Shown in pieces: positions 18,784 through 30,271 of a stretch of DNA of 64,000 nt. Position 1 is the stretch's first letter. Every line of letters starts with the position of its first letter. A program made the translations under genes and the position numbers. Origin of the DNA: Albidovulum sp. (lineage in GTDB: Bacteria; Pseudomonadota; Alphaproteobacteria; Rhodobacterales; Rhodobacteraceae); NCBI GenBank assembly GCA_028823855.1, contig JAPPFL010000024.1, positions 41,038-105,037 on the forward strand. The letters run 5' to 3'. The notes below the pieces were generated by a model. That model was not told the origin of the DNA and searched no databases. It worked only from the letters and a program-made list of their open reading frames with translations.

Positions 18784-20076
18784 TCAAATCAAAAGAGCTA
18801 TTGGTGATTCGACGAAGTTCTTGATTGCGTCGAGGAATTTGGCTCCGAGAGCTCCGTCGATGGTCCGGTGGTCCACGGAAAGCGTCGCGGAAATCACGGT
18901 TGCTCTTTCAATGCTTCCTTCGGCGTTGAATACCGGTTTCTGTAAAGTGGTGCCGACGGCGAGTATCGACCCGTGGGGGGGATTGATAATTGCATCGAAG
19001 TTCTCGACACCGTACATGCCTAAATTGGAGAGCGCAAAACTGCCGCCGGTATACTCATTAGGCGCAAGCGAACGCGTTCGGGCGCGCGCCGCCAAATCTT
19101 TCATTTCCGTCGAAATTTCCGAAATCTTTTTGGCGTGGGCATCCCTGACAATTGGGGTAAACAGTCCTCCGTCAACCGCCACAGCTACGGCGACATCCGA
19201 CGGGCCTATCCTAAGAATTCGGTCGCCCGCCCAAACGGCGTTAGCATCGGGAACTCTTTGAAGAGCGAGTGCTGCGGCCTTGATCAAGAAATCGTTTATC
19301 GAAATTTTCTGGCCGCTTGCCGCCAAATGCTCATTGGCTTCGGCGCGGATATTGATCAGCGCATCCATTCGAAATTCGCGTCTCAAGTAGAAATGCGGCA
19401 CGGTTTGCTTCGATTCTGTCAGCCTCGCGGCAATAGTTTTGCGCATGCCATCGAGTTTGACTTCTTCGAATTCTCGGCCTGCAAATATGTTTCTGACCGA
19501 GAGCATTTCCTCGGACGCTCCGTGCTTTTCAGGCAGAGAAGACTCAGCAGACTTGAGCTTGGAAATCGCGTTTAGGACATCGACCTTTACAATTCTCCCG
19601 CGAGGGCCCGAACCTTTTGCCAAAGCAAGGTCCAATCCATTTTCGGCAGCTATTCGCCTAGCTAGCGGCGAAGCGAAAATTCTTTCGACACGATCGGAAG
19701 ATTCTAAGGCTTGGACCGTCGTCTGCTGCGGAGCGGGCGCGATTCGCTGGCCCTGCGAGGCTTCCGGACTGCCGTTTTTCCTGGTTCCATTGGATTCGCG
19801 TTGGATAGGCGAGGCGGATTCAGAGATAGATTCACCTTCTTCCAATAGTACGGCAATCGGTTCGTTTACTTTTACGCCGACTGATCCCTCTGCAACTATT
19901 AATTTTCCGATGACGCCTTCGTCGGCTGATTCAAATTCCATTACGGCCTTGTCCGTTTCAATTTCCGCGAGCAAATCGCCGGAGGAAACGAAATCCCCTT
20001 CCTTGACTAGCCACTTGGCGATCATTCCCTCTTCCATCGTTGGCGAGAGTGCCGGCATCAGGATATTTGTTGGCAT
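18784..20076 (-). CDS. pdhC: Pyruvate dehydrogenase E2, dihydrolipoyl acetyltransferase
   Basis: Core subunit of the pyruvate dehydrogenase complex; transfers acetyl groups from lipoamide to CoA. In order it has a lipoyl domain with the modified lysine K43 in ETDKAVMEF, a linker rich in E, S and Q, a peripheral-subunit-binding domain ([16 protein letters not shown]), and the catalytic domain ending in [12 protein letters not shown] (H403, D407). At 430 residues with one lipoyl domain it is the usual alphaproteobacterial form. It is the last gene of pdhA-pdhB-pdhC, 10 bases after pdhB. Confidence 0.96.
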   Translation of the reverse strand: MPTNILMPALSPTMEEGMIAKWLVKEGDFVSSGDLLAEIETDKAVMEFESADEGVIGKLIVAEGSVGVKVNEPIAVLLEEGESISESASPIQRESNGTRKNGSPEASQGQRIAPAPQQTTVQALESSDRVERIFASPLARRIAAENGLDLALAKGSGPRGRIVKVDVLNAISKLKSAESSLPEKHGASEEMLSVRNIFAGREFEEVKLDGMRKTIAARLTESKQTVPHFYLRREFRMDALINIRAEANEHLAASGQKISINDFLIKAAALALQRVPDANAVWAGDRILRIGPSDVAVAVAVDGGLFTPIVRDAHAKKISEISTEMKDLAARARTRSLAPNEYTGGSFALSNLGMYGVENFDAIINPPHGSILAVGTTLQKPVFNAEGSIERATVISATLSVDHRTIDGALGAKFLDAIKNFVESPIALLI

Positions 20077-20086
20077 GGCGGCTTCC

Positions 20087-21451
20087 TCAGCGGTAGCAGA
20101 CAGATTTGGCGGCTGCGACTACTTCCTCGGTTGTAACCAGAGCGAGCTTTTCGAGATTTGCGGCGTACGGCATCGGGACATCCTTGCCGGCGCAATTGGT
20201 AACCGGAGCGTCGAGCCAATCAAAGGCTTGCTCCATTAGCACGGCTGATATGTGATTCCCTATCGAACAAATCGGCCATCCCTCTTCAACTGTAACACAT
20301 CGATTCGTTTTCATAACGGATTTGACGATCGCGTCCGTATCCATTGGGCGAAGCGACCTCAGATCCACGATCTCTGCTTGAATGCCTTCCTTGGCTAGCG
20401 ATTCCGCTGCCTCGAGCGCACGCGACATCGCTGTGCCGAACGAAACAATCGTCAAATCGTTGCCTTCACGCCAGGTGCGCGCCTTGCCAATGGGAACAAG
20501 GTAGTCGTCGACCACCGGAACGTCAAAGCTACGCCCGTAGAGGATTTCGTTCTCCAGAAATACGACAGGATTCGGATCTCGTATCGCTGACTTCAATAGT
20601 CCTTTCGCATCTGCGGAACTGAAGGGCTGGACGACTTTTAGGCCGGGAACCTGCGTATACCACGCGGCAAAATCCTGACTGTGCTGCGCGGCGACTCGAG
20701 ACGCGGCACCGTTGGGCCCGCGAAATACGATAGGGCAGCCCATTTGCCCGCCGGACATGTACAGCGTTTTAGCTGCGGAGTTGATTATTTGATCGATCGC
20801 CTGCATGCCGAAATTAAAAGTCATGAATTCGACGATCGGCCTTAGGCCCCCAAATGCCGCCCCGACGCCCAGGCCGGTAAATCCATGCTCGGTTATAGGC
20901 GTATCGACTACGCGCCTGTCGCCGAATTCTTCAAGCAAGCCTTGGGAGACCTTATAGGCGCCCTGGTATTGGGCAACTTCTTCGCCCATCAGGAACACTG
21001 ATTCATCGCGTCTCATTTCCTCGGCCATCGCATCGCGCAGCGCTTCCCGCACCGTTTGCTGCCGAAAACTGGCGCTGCTCGGGAGTTCTGGCACAGGCGC
21101 AATTGGAGCAGTATCGGAAATAGGAGGGGTGCGCGGCAGCTCCCGGCTGCTGCTTCGTTCGGCTGGAGCAATCGCCTTGGGCTTGTCGATCGGGGGCACG
21201 AGAAATCCGTCCTCGCCGACCAACAGCGCTATCGGCGTATTGACGCTAATGCCTTCGGTTCCTTCCGTTACAAGCAATTTTTGCACTTGGCCTTCATCGA
21301 CGGCTTCAATCTCCATCGTTGCCTTGTCGGTTTCTATTTCAGCCAGGATTTGCCCGCTTTCGACATTGTCTCCTTCCTTAACCAGCCACTTGGCCAAGGT
21401 TCCTTCCTCCATCGTAGGCGAAAGTGCTGGCATAAGGATTTCAGTAGCCAT
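20087..21451 (-). CDS. pdhB: Pyruvate dehydrogenase E1 beta subunit with N-terminal lipoyl domain
   Basis: Beta half of the decarboxylating E1 component. The 454-residue protein is longer than standard E1 beta because it carries its own lipoyl domain at residues 1-75 (K43 in ETDKATMEI). A proline/alanine linker and a full transketolase-type E1 beta domain from about residue 127 follow ([28 protein letters not shown], then FRGPNGAA). This fusion is typical of alphaproteobacteria. The lipoyl start is very similar to that of pdhC, which suggests duplication. It lies 38 bases after pdhA. Confidence 0.96.
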   Translation of the reverse strand: MATEILMPALSPTMEEGTLAKWLVKEGDNVESGQILAEIETDKATMEIEAVDEGQVQKLLVTEGTEGISVNTPIALLVGEDGFLVPPIDKPKAIAPAERSSSRELPRTPPISDTAPIAPVPELPSSASFRQQTVREALRDAMAEEMRRDESVFLMGEEVAQYQGAYKVSQGLLEEFGDRRVVDTPITEHGFTGLGVGAAFGGLRPIVEFMTFNFGMQAIDQIINSAAKTLYMSGGQMGCPIVFRGPNGAASRVAAQHSQDFAAWYTQVPGLKVVQPFSSADAKGLLKSAIRDPNPVVFLENEILYGRSFDVPVVDDYLVPIGKARTWREGNDLTIVSFGTAMSRALEAAESLAKEGIQAEIVDLRSLRPMDTDAIVKSVMKTNRCVTVEEGWPICSIGNHISAVLMEQAFDWLDAPVTNCAGKDVPMPYAANLEKLALVTTEEVVAAAKSVCYR

Positions 21452-21489
21452 CGTAATGCTATTCCTTTGGTTAGGCTGGCCGTCGTAGG

Positions 21490-22482
21490 CTAGTGCGCGT
21501 AAATGTCGGTCCGAAGTTCAGAATCTTCAGGTTCGGGACTTGAACGCGCAAAATCGGCCGAATCATTGACTTCGACCTTTATCTGCTGGTCAATAGACTT
21601 CAGGGTACCCTCGTCGGCGATATCGGCGTTGATCAACAAGTCCCTTACGTGGTCGATTGGGTCTCTTTTGCTTCTGATATTTTGAACTTCTTCTCGAGTG
21701 CGATACTTCGCGGGGTCCGACATTGAATGGCCTCGGTAGCGATAGGTTTTCATTTCCAGAATATATGGCCCTTTGCCGGATCTCGCATGTTCGGCGGCCT
21801 TCTTCCCGGCATCACGTACTGCAAGAACATCCATACCGTCGACGACTTCGCCGCCGATTTCGAATGCGGCTCCTCGGGAATGCAGTTCGGTGGTCGAGGA
21901 TGCGCGCTTGACCGAAGTTCCCATCGCATACTGATTGTTCTCAATGACAAAAACTACCGGTAGTTTCCAAAGGCTGGACATGTTGAATGTCTCGTATACC
22001 TGACCCTGATTCGCCGCGCCGTCGCCGAAATACGTAAATGTCACGCAATCGTTGCCCTTGTATTTGTCGGAAAAGGCCAGTCCGGCTCCGATCGGCACTT
22101 GCGCGCCGACGATTCCGTGCCCGCCGAAAAAATTCTTTTCGCGACTGAACATGTGCATCGAACCGCCCTTGCCGCGGGAATAGCCGTCCGCGCGCCCCGT
22201 TAGCTCAGCCATGACGCCTTTGGCATCCATGCCGCAAGCCAGCATGTGCCCGTGGTCTCGATACGCGGTGATGCGCTTGTCGCCTTTCTGGGCAGCAGCT
22301 TCCAGTCCAACGACAACCGCCTCTTGGCCGATATATAGATGGCAAAAACCGCCGATGAGTCCCATGCCGTACAGTTGCCCGGCCTTTTCTTCGAAACGGC
22401 GGATCAAGAGCATTTGACGGTAGTAGTGCAGTAGTTCGTCGGCTGTAGCCTTTGGTTTGGAAACTGCTTTCCGAGTCGGCAT
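21490..22482 (-). CDS. pdhA: Pyruvate dehydrogenase E1 alpha subunit
   Basis: Thiamine-diphosphate-binding alpha half of E1, catalysing decarboxylation of pyruvate. The 330-residue protein has the ThDP motif starting GDGAANQG and ending IENN, and the conserved late loop [11 protein letters not shown]. The ATG at 22482 is chosen over an in-frame one 10 codons upstream because GGAG lies 8-11 bases before it. It heads the pdhABC operon. The next gene upstream on this strand is ftsB, 1.9 kb away, with an IS110-family remnant between; in relatives the two are close together. Confidence 0.96.
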   Translation of the reverse strand: MPTRKAVSKPKATADELLHYYRQMLLIRRFEEKAGQLYGMGLIGGFCHLYIGQEAVVVGLEAAAQKGDKRITAYRDHGHMLACGMDAKGVMAELTGRADGYSRGKGGSMHMFSREKNFFGGHGIVGAQVPIGAGLAFSDKYKGNDCVTFTYFGDGAANQGQVYETFNMSSLWKLPVVFVIENNQYAMGTSVKRASSTTELHSRGAAFEIGGEVVDGMDVLAVRDAGKKAAEHARSGKGPYILEMKTYRYRGHSMSDPAKYRTREEVQNIRSKRDPIDHVRDLLINADIADEGTLKSIDQQIKVEVNDSADFARSSPEPEDSELRTDIYAH

Positions 22483-23220
22483 CTCTCGATGTCTCCAGGT
22501 TGGAACGGCCAATTTCGTTCGGGAAAGGATATAACCGATTTCTGCCTAGATTCCATGACAATTTGGGCCGCGAATGGTATACAGCTAGGGTAGCAGGTTG
22601 GGCGCAGGCCATTCAGTTTTTCGCTTTCCAAATTGCTGCAATTGAAATTTCGAGAAATGCCGACCTGTAGATGAAGTAAGACATTTGCCGCTGGCGGCGA
22701 TTCACTTCGGACGGAAAGCGACTCGCATGTCGGCAATCGTGCATAAGGCATTGTAGAGTAGTCCTTAAGTCCAGCTTAGGAATTTCGGACGATACGGAAC
22801 CACCTAGACCGGAGAGGGAACTCCGGCGAAGATATCTGCATCGCTCCTCTGGGAGTACCCGATAAATCAAACTAGATTCCGACTGAATTTTTTCGACGCT
22901 CGCGTTGCGCCGCTTGGACGACGAATATTCGGTTGGTTCCAGAGTTGCCTTCATTCAAGATAGTTCGCAGTACTGACTCTCGTCATACGAATCATTCTGA
23001 TTTTCGATGTTGTCGTGTCGGGGATGTCTTGGCTCCGAATTAAACTGATCACTACCAATTCGATTGCTGTGAAGGCAGAGTCCGCAGCCGGACTTGTACA
23101 GGCATTTTCGACGGTGGCGCGAATCGCCAATGCTGGCGGGGCGGTGAACAAGAGGGCGGGGAAGAATCCATGTTTCGCGTCAAGGCCAATTTTGAATAAT
23201 ATTCGCGGCCCCGGGATGAT
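22483..23220. other. Upstream region of pdhA, no gene seen
   Basis: About 740 bases of moderate GC with short frames only. The pdhABC promoter should lie here on the minus strand; I could not single out a convincing box pair. The distal edge meets the IS110 remnant. Confidence 0.4.
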
Positions 23221-23860
23221 TTATTTAAGGCATTCCACGGTCTTCTCTACGGCAAGGCCGACCTCGGCGCAGGTCCGGAATTCGACGGAACCGCCCGATT
23301 TGGCGCGGGCCGCGGCGGGCCGAAGAGTTCCGCGGCTTCGCGCCCGACCCGGTCCTCGGGAGGAGGACGGGCGGCTCTCGTCCCACTCGCGACAATCCCG
23401 CAGCAGGACGTTGGCCCGAACCGCCAACTTCCGCATTGCCGCGATGGCCGCGAACTTGCGCTTCTTCCCCTTTCCGACGAGCCGTCCGAAGTGCGCCGCC
23501 TCGTCGGCACGGCACCGCGCGGCCTCGATGGCCTCCATGTAGGGAAAGTCCCGGGGGCCTACGTCGTCCGCTGGACACGTGCGGGGCCCTTCGCGGCGCC
23601 GAGGAGAGACGCCGCCTGGCAGTTGCCGATCGCCTCCCGCTCGGGCACACTGCACGGAAGCGCGGCCGCGGCTACCGGCCCGATGCCCGGAATCGGCCCG
23701 GGAATGCCGCAGGCGGGCGCCTGCTCGGAATCGCCTTCGATGCGCTTTTCGATCTTCCGGTCAATGTTTCGCTTCCGGATCTCGATCTCCGGGGCGGCGG
23801 CCTCCAGCTCCGCTCGCGCGCCGCGACCAGGTCGGCGAGCGTCTCGACTCGCTCATCCCA
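23221..23860 (-). mobile_element. Degenerate IS110-family transposase remnant
   Basis: Read on the minus strand in three shifting frames, this GC-rich block gives the second half of an IS110-family transposase. First comes ERVETLADLVAARER. After a frameshift the helical region ARAELEAA and the helix-hairpin-helix-like IPGIGPVAAAA follow, leading into QAASLLGAAKG; that frame hits a stop at 23559-23561. A third frame gives YMEAIEAARC, the RLVGKGKKRKFAAIAAMRKL segment and NVLLRDCREWD, which match the family's conserved C-terminal end. The N-terminal DEDD (RuvC-like) catalytic domain is missing. IS110 elements lack terminal inverted repeats, so the ends cannot be placed. It is not functional. Confidence 0.75.
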
Positions 23861-24395
23861 CGCAAATATTGCGCCGAACGAGCCACGCCTACCTTATTTA
23901 CGACCCGGACGATACTTGGCAGATGAGCACGCAACTATTCGGAGTCGCAAGGCGGATGAAGGAGCGGCTGCGCCACGGCCGCTCTATACGGCGCTGTAGG
24001 GTACCGCACCTATGAATTCGAATTCGTGTCGATCCGGCGTCTTCCACTATGAAGCGCGGATCTGGATTTCGACGCAGTTCCATTTGGGCTACGCGCAATC
24101 CATTGACCGGGCGAATGGGAAGTCCGACTGTGGCGAGGATACGCGCCGCGCCGTTTTTGAAGCGCGAACCAAGTTCGCTTTGCAGGCTGAGTGTTTCGCC
24201 TTGAAAATGGCCAAGAGGCAGGCGGCCCTTGCAAATCAAAATCCTTGATTCAGATTCGGCGAGAGAATCTAAACTGGATTGGTTGTTTCCAGATCGACAA
24301 TTGAATATTGATCGATCCGAAAGGCGTTGGAAGACTTGCGCCTCTAACGCCTGCACCTGGCTTTCATCGCGCAAGTGCAATGAGCGCGCTTTGGA
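23861..24395. other. Gap between the IS110 remnant and ftsB
   Basis: About 535 bases, no recognisable gene. It may include the rest of the element's degraded flank. GC drops back towards the genome level after about 24000. Confidence 0.4.
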
Positions 24396-24698
24396 TCAAT
24401 TCACTATGAATTCGTCGTTTCGAACCATTCCAAGTACGGCGCGCGCTCTTTCGTCCAACAAGTCTAGGTCAAGGTTGGAATCGGATAGACGATCCGTCTT
24501 ATTGGCAAGAATGTCGTACTCGTATTCCAGTTCCCTAAGGGTTTCCTTCAATTCGCTCTCTTCGTCCAGCGCTCTCAGCCTGCTCGCCATTCCGTATTCG
24601 CCTTGAACGGCTTCAAATACCAGATATGCGCTAGCGGAGATCACGCAGATCGCGTAGGCGACAGCACCCCAAGCCGGCTTTACAAGTTTTTTGATCAC
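24396..24698 (-). CDS. ftsB: Septum formation initiator, FtsB/DivIC family
   Basis: A small bitopic divisome protein (100 residues) that links FtsL/FtsQ to activation of septal peptidoglycan synthesis. One membrane helix at about residues 10-29 is followed by a coiled-coil stretch (about 40-72) and the family end pattern DLLDERARAVLGM. In related genomes it sits just upstream of pdhA, which supports the call and suggests that the IS110 element entered between them. Confidence 0.88.
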   Translation of the reverse strand: MIKKLVKPAWGAVAYAICVISASAYLVFEAVQGEYGMASRLRALDEESELKETLRELEYEYDILANKTDRLSDSNLDLDLLDERARAVLGMVRNDEFIVN

Positions 24699-25364
24699 TT
24701 ATTAGCCCTTGCGCCTCGGCCCGGCACTAGCGGCCGGTTGCTGTAACCATAACGAACATTTACGGAAAAGAAAATCTTTTTTGCTCCTTGTTCGTCCGAG
24801 TCCTTATTTCCGGTCTGAGCCGCGCGTCGTCGCGCTGTTCGGATTCATTTCTTCCATTATACGGCAAAATTCGCCGATGATTTAAGCGCCCTAAAATTGG
24901 CCCTCGATGTGCCTGGCAGTTCAATACGGCGAATTGCATGTCGATTCGCGACGTCGAGATTCGAAAATGATTTCGATATTTGAACAATAGAAGCTAGTCG
25001 AACGCTACTGGAACTCGAGAGGAGCGTAACTGCTTCGCTCGCCGAGGCTTAGGCAGAGCAGCTTAAATGTTTTGTGCGAGGGCTGCCGTGCGAGGCACGC
25101 GCGGCCACGCGCTCGATTTGCCCGGATCGATCAATTCACTGGAATGCGTTCGCCGAAAACCCACGCGTAGGAATTTGTTCGCGAACGCGCGACGCTTCGC
25201 GTGCATCTCTACTAGGTTCCTTTTCGCTGACAAATGGTTCTGGTTTCAGCGTTCGGAATTATATGCGCTTTAGAAGATAATTCTGCTTGTTTGAGTTTGC
25301 ACCCGCCTCATTCAATTCAGCGACTCCTGGCTACTAACTGATCCCTTCGGAAATCCTGTTCGTG
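24699..25364. other. Gene-free gap between ftsB and pgk
   Basis: About 670 bases with no plausible protein, tRNA or repeat. The sequence before ftsB (24750-24870) is AT-rich and may hold its promoter. Confidence 0.4.
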
Positions 25365-26555
25365 TCAACTTTCCAGCGCTCTTATGCCCGGAAGTACTTT
25401 CCCCTCCATCCATTCCAAAAAGGCTCCGCCGGCGGTCGAAACATAGCTGAACGACTCCATATGTCCCGAATGTCTTAGCGCAGCCACGGTGTCGCCACCG
25501 CCAGCAACCGTCAGAAGCTTGCCCTGACGCGTTAGACTAGCGGCTTCGGCGGCCAAAGCGCTTGTTGCATGGTCGAACGGTTCAATTTCAAATGCGCCGA
25601 GCGGACCGTTCCACAGCAGCGTTCTGCAATAGCAGAGCACGTCGGAAATTCGGCGGACGGTCGCGGGTCCGCAGTCGAGAATCATCGCGTCGTTTGGGCA
25701 TTTTGAGGCAGAGACGGTTCTCGAATTCGCGCCTGCGCGGAACTCTTCAGCGATCACGATATCGACCGGAATCACGATTTCGCAACGCGCTTGTTTCGCG
25801 GCGGCGGCGATTTCGCCGACAAGTTCCAGCATGCCAACTTCGCTCAGCGATTTTCCGACCTCCAGCCCGTTCGCCAAATGGAATGTGTTTGCCATTCCTC
25901 CGCCAACGATCAGGTAGTCTGTTTTTCCGACGAGGTGCTTCAATACTGCCAGCTTCGTCGAGACTTTGGCGCCGCCGACTATTGCGGCAAGCGGCCTTTC
26001 GGGACGGCCCAGCACTGAGTTAAGGGCCGACAACTCAGCCTGAAGGAGGCGTCCGGCGCAATTCGGCAGCAAATGGGCGATGCCTTCCGTGGAAGCGTGG
26101 GCGCGATGAGATGCCGAAAAGGCATCATTGCAAAATATGTCGCCAAATCTAGCGAGACTAGCCGCGAAGCTAGGGCAATTGCTTTCTTCGCCCGGATGAA
26201 ACCTTGTGTTTTCGAGCAGCGCCACGCTGTCGTCCGGTATAATTGCGGCGCGCGCCGGAGCATCGGCGCTGTCTATTGCGTCAACAAGGCAAACCTTGCA
26301 GTTCAGCGCATACTGAAGTTCCGATAGGAGATTCGCTAGTGAAAACTCGGGCAACACTCGTCCTCGAGGCCTACCGAGATGCGCCATCAGAACTACTTTG
26401 CCGCCCATGTCGCGTATATCGCGAATTGTCGGAAAAATCCTATTTATACGCGTTGCATCGGATACTCGCCCGTTTTTGAAGGGTACATTTATGTCGACGC
26501 GAACAAGCACGCGATTTCCGGCGATAGGAAGATCTTCAAGAGACTTCCACTTCAT
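25365..26555 (-). CDS. pgk: Phosphoglycerate kinase
   Basis: Transfers phosphate between 1,3-bisphosphoglycerate and ADP in glycolysis/gluconeogenesis. The 396-residue monomer shows the N-domain substrate loop VRVDINVPF, the MAHLGRPRG segment, the conserved AIVGGAKVSTK core and the C-domain GGGDTVAAL nucleotide loop. It is the last gene of the minus-strand set tkt-gap-pgk, 52 bases behind gap. Length is normal. Confidence 0.97.
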   Translation of the reverse strand: MKWKSLEDLPIAGNRVLVRVDINVPFKNGRVSDATRINRIFPTIRDIRDMGGKVVLMAHLGRPRGRVLPEFSLANLLSELQYALNCKVCLVDAIDSADAPARAAIIPDDSVALLENTRFHPGEESNCPSFAASLARFGDIFCNDAFSASHRAHASTEGIAHLLPNCAGRLLQAELSALNSVLGRPERPLAAIVGGAKVSTKLAVLKHLVGKTDYLIVGGGMANTFHLANGLEVGKSLSEVGMLELVGEIAAAAKQARCEIVIPVDIVIAEEFRAGANSRTVSASKCPNDAMILDCGPATVRRISDVLCYCRTLLWNGPLGAFEIEPFDHATSALAAEAASLTRQGKLLTVAGGGDTVAALRHSGHMESFSYVSTAGGAFLEWMEGKVLPGIRALES

Positions 26556-26607
26556 TGCGCTGGCGGCTCGTTCTTTCCGTTAGGACTTCCAGGCGACGAA
26601 ACGCATG

Positions 26608-27609
26608 TTAGAGCGTTGAGCCCAAAACCGCGGCTACATCGGCCATGCGATTAGAAAATCCCCACTCGTTGTCGTACCACGTCAGAATCCGGCAAAGGCT
26701 GCCTTCAACTACCTTGGTCTGGTCCATATGGAATATTGATGAGTGAGGATCGTGATTGAAATCGGAAGATACGAGCGGTTCAAACGTATAGCCCAATACG
26801 CCCTTCAATTCCCCTTCAGCCGCCTTTTCGATTTCGGAGTTAATTTCTTCCGGCGAAGTGGGGCGCGAAGCGATGAAGGTCAAATCCACGACCGACACGT
26901 TCGGAGTCGGAACGCGTATCGCGACTCCGTCCAGTTTCCCATCCAATTCGGGGAGCACTAATCCCACGGCTCGCGCTGCGCCCGTCGAAGTGGGAATCAT
27001 CGACAATGAAGCCGCGCGCGATCTGTATTTGTCTTTGTGCATTGTATCGAGAACGGGCTGATCGCCCGTGTAGCTGTGAATCGTCGTCATGAATCCGCGT
27101 TCAATGCCGACCGAGTCGAACAGAACTTTGGCGACCGGGGAAAGGCAGTTTGTCGTGCATGAAGCGTTTGACACAATTTGGTCGTTATCCGTCAATGAGC
27201 GATGGTTGACTCCGTAAACGATGGTTTTGTCGCAGCCGGAGGCCGGCGCCGACACAAGGACTTTGCTCGAACCGTTGGCGAGATGCTTCGCGGCTTTGTC
27301 TTTGGAGGTGAAAATTCCGGTGCATTCCAAGGCTACATCGACTTTGGGCCAAGGCAATTCGGCCGGGTCTCGAATCGCCGTTAAACCGATTTTGCCCAAT
27401 CCAACATCGATGAAACCGTCGCCGGTTTCGATTTTGTTGGGGAATCGCCCGTGAACCGTGTCGTACCTTAGCAGATGGGCCATCGAATCTACGGAACCCA
27501 AATCGTTGATCGCAATAACTTCAACGTCCGTTCTTCCGGTTTCGACAATCGCGCGCAAAATATTGCGGCCGATTCTACCAAATCCGTTTATCGCTAATTT
27601 AACTGCCAT
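26608..27609 (-). CDS. gap: Glyceraldehyde-3-phosphate dehydrogenase
   Basis: Oxidises glyceraldehyde-3-phosphate with NAD(P) and phosphate. The 333-residue protein has the Rossmann start INGFGRIGRN, the catalytic C151 in SNASCTTNCLSP and H178 in the TTIHSYTGDQ stretch. The residue region after beta-2 reads INDLG, the pattern of NAD-preferring enzymes. It lies 254 bases downstream of tkt and 52 upstream of pgk, the usual Rhodobacterales order. Confidence 0.97.
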   Translation of the reverse strand: MAVKLAINGFGRIGRNILRAIVETGRTDVEVIAINDLGSVDSMAHLLRYDTVHGRFPNKIETGDGFIDVGLGKIGLTAIRDPAELPWPKVDVALECTGIFTSKDKAAKHLANGSSKVLVSAPASGCDKTIVYGVNHRSLTDNDQIVSNASCTTNCLSPVAKVLFDSVGIERGFMTTIHSYTGDQPVLDTMHKDKYRSRAASLSMIPTSTGAARAVGLVLPELDGKLDGVAIRVPTPNVSVVDLTFIASRPTSPEEINSEIEKAAEGELKGVLGYTFEPLVSSDFNHDPHSSIFHMDQTKVVEGSLCRILTWYDNEWGFSNRMADVAAVLGSTL

Positions 27610-27863
27610 TCGATCGTTCCTGACATTTCATCACTTTTCTTCAGCCGCGCGGCTAGCGATGTGTACAAGCCCCGCCATTAAGCACGCGAATTGCCTTGCG
27701 GCAACATGTTTTAGGTATCGGCTGCCGAAAAAGCCGGCAGCCAGCCAAAAGACGCCGGTATGCTACAGCCGCTGACAATTCCGATACCGTATTTCGCCCA
27801 ACCGAATTCATCTAGCGCCGGATATGTCATGAGCCGACGCCGATTGATCCGTGGAGAAAATCT

Positions 27864-29882
27864 CTAGAGGAGCGATTTCGCCTTTTCGGCAACCGCTTCG
27901 GCCGTAATGCCGAATTTTCTGAATAGTTCCTGTCCGGGCGCCGAGGCTCCAAAGCTTTCCATGCCGACGAAACCAGATTTTTTTGCGGAGCCGCGTTCGC
28001 CATACAGCCACCGTTCCCACCCGACTCTTACCGATGCCTCGACGGCGATTCGCACGGCGCCGGGTGGCAGGACGCGCCTCCTGTACCCCTCTTCCTGGCG
28101 TTCGAATCTCTCGATGCATGGCATCGATACAACTCTCGTTCCAATATTCTCGGATTCCAAGATCGAGCGGGCGTCCATCGCAACAGAAACTTCCGAACCC
28201 GTGGCAAGGAGCACGACTTGCCGCCTCGCGGATTCCGGCGCAATGACGTACGCACCCAGCGAAACCAGATTGCGGTACTTGTGGACGGTCCGCAAAGTTG
28301 GAAGGCCCTGCCTAGTCAAAGCCAGTACCGAAGGAGTATTTTTCGAAGTTAGGGCAAGTTCCCAAGCCTCGGCGGTCTCCACAGTGTCGCATGGACGAAA
28401 TACTTCCAATCCCGGCGTAGCTCTCAACATAGACAAATGCTCTATCGGCTGATGTGTTGGACCATCTTCGCCAAGGCCAATTGAATCGTGGGTCATGACA
28501 TAGACGACGGGAACGCCCATCAATGCGGAAAGCCTCATCGAGGGCCGCGCATAGTCGGCGAAACACAGGAATGTGCCGCCGTACGGCCGTATTCCGCCGT
28601 GAAGCGCCATGCCGTTCATGGCCGCGGCCATAGCATGCTCCCTTATTCCGAAATAAATGTAGCGCCCCCCTCTGTTTTCCGCCGAAAAAATACCGAGATC
28701 AGGTGTCTTGGTATTATTTGACCCGGTCAGGTCGGCTGAGCCTCCAATTGTTTCCGGTAGTACGCGGTTGACGATCGTCAGGACTTTTTCCGAAGATTTT
28801 CGCGTGGCGAAATTTGGGCGTTGTTGCGAGATTTCCTTTTTCAGCTTTCTAATGACGGTAGGCAGCCTAGAAGGCGCTTCGCCGGACATTGTTCTTTCGA
28901 ATAGTTCTCTTTTGCGGCGCGGCAGCTCTTCGAGACGGCGCTGCCATTGTTTTCGGGCTTCGCTGCCTTGAGCGCCAATTCTTTGCCATGCCATCCTGAT
29001 GTCGCTTGGGATCGCGAACGGCGGATCGTACCAGCCGTAGGCGTCGCGCACCCTTTCGATTTCGTCGTTGCCTAGCGGCGACCCGTGCGCGGCGGCGGTT
29101 CCCTCCTTGGAAGGAGATCCGAACCCGATTCGCGTTTTGCAGGCCACTAGAGCGGGCAAATCGCTTCGTCTGGCTTCGGTCAATGACCTGTCGATCGATT
29201 CGGGGTCGTGTCCGTTGCATTCGAAAACCGCCCAACCGCTGGCGGAAAACCGTGCGGCTTGTTCGGTTTTGTCGGAAAGACTGACGCTTCCGTCTATGGA
29301 AATGCGATTGTCATCCCACAGTAGGATCAATTTCGAGAGTTGGAGCTTGCCCGCGAGACCAATCGCTTCCTGGCTCAGCCCTTCCATCAAGCATCCATCC
29401 CCGGCGATCACGTAGGTAAAGTGGTCGACAATTCGGGAACCAAATCGTTTTCGCAGCGATTCTTCCGCAATCGCAAAGCCGACGGCGTTGCCTAGTCCCT
29501 GCGCGAGAGGACCGGTAGTTGTTTCAATTCCTGCCGCATGCCCGAACTCGGGATGGCCGGCGGTACGGGATCCAAATTGCCGAAAATTCTTGATTTCGCT
29601 CAAGGGCATGTCGCTATAGCCCGTAAGGTGCAATAGCGAATAAAGAAGCATCGAACCGTGCCCGGCGGAAAGAATGAACCTGTCGCGGTCCGGCCATTTG
29701 GGCGCCTGAGAATCGAATTTCAAGTGGTTTCTAAAGAGAACGGTTGCGACATCAGCCATTCCCATCGGCATCCCGGGATGCCCGGAGTTCGCGGATTGAA
29801 CCGCATCCATCGACAACACTCTGATCGCGCTTGCCAGATTCCAATGATCGGGATGCTTGGATTTGAGCTCGGCAATTGGCAT
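27864..29882 (-). CDS. tkt: Transketolase
   Basis: Moves two-carbon units between sugar phosphates in the pentose phosphate pathway, using ThDP. The 672-residue protein contains the N-terminal ThDP domain ([25 protein letters not shown]), the central pyrimidine domain with the activating glutamate in FGIREHAM, the [15 protein letters not shown] loop and the C-terminal domain with [11 protein letters not shown]. All key patterns are present. It starts a minus-strand cluster with gap and pgk and is divergent from the coiled-coil/zapA pair, with a 389-base intergenic region between. Confidence 0.97.
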   Translation of the reverse strand: MPIAELKSKHPDHWNLASAIRVLSMDAVQSANSGHPGMPMGMADVATVLFRNHLKFDSQAPKWPDRDRFILSAGHGSMLLYSLLHLTGYSDMPLSEIKNFRQFGSRTAGHPEFGHAAGIETTTGPLAQGLGNAVGFAIAEESLRKRFGSRIVDHFTYVIAGDGCLMEGLSQEAIGLAGKLQLSKLILLWDDNRISIDGSVSLSDKTEQAARFSASGWAVFECNGHDPESIDRSLTEARRSDLPALVACKTRIGFGSPSKEGTAAAHGSPLGNDEIERVRDAYGWYDPPFAIPSDIRMAWQRIGAQGSEARKQWQRRLEELPRRKRELFERTMSGEAPSRLPTVIRKLKKEISQQRPNFATRKSSEKVLTIVNRVLPETIGGSADLTGSNNTKTPDLGIFSAENRGGRYIYFGIREHAMAAAMNGMALHGGIRPYGGTFLCFADYARPSMRLSALMGVPVVYVMTHDSIGLGEDGPTHQPIEHLSMLRATPGLEVFRPCDTVETAEAWELALTSKNTPSVLALTRQGLPTLRTVHKYRNLVSLGAYVIAPESARRQVVLLATGSEVSVAMDARSILESENIGTRVVSMPCIERFERQEEGYRRRVLPPGAVRIAVEASVRVGWERWLYGERGSAKKSGFVGMESFGASAPGQELFRKFGITAEAVAEKAKSLL

Positions 29883-30271
29883 TTGGGTTTCCCCCCTGCA
29901 TTTGGCACGCAGGCTAAAAGTATAGCGGGCGCGTTAAAATTGGAAATAGCGTCCGCAGCCTATTAGTAGATTTGAAGGGAAATTCAAGCCGCACGCGAAA
30001 TTGCGCGATTGAGCGTTCCTTCGCATTTTCTCGTCGCCTTGCAACTCCGACACTGTTGCGGAAATTCGGAAGATTGAAATCCGCCCCGCCTTTGCTCTTG
30101 AATTAAGCGAAAAAAAATGAATCAATTAGCGGCGAAGAGCCGACGGCCGGCGATTTCCGAATTGGCAGATGGCAGAACGATAGCGCGTCGAGCGGAAGTC
30201 TTTTCGCGAATTGGCATTGAATTCGCCAAATTTGAGTAACGCCGGCGATGAACCGTAGAGAATGATCGCAC
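29883..30271. promoter_or_regulatory. Divergent intergenic region between tkt and the zapA pair
   Basis: 389 bases that must contain start signals for both directions; no specific boxes or operators could be supported, and no gene is visible in it. Confidence 0.4.

Noticed and set aside
23436..24015. Long plus-strand frames opposite the IS110 remnant
   Set aside because: They are antisense to a recognisable transposase and rich in R, P, A and S, as expected for GC-rich shadow frames.
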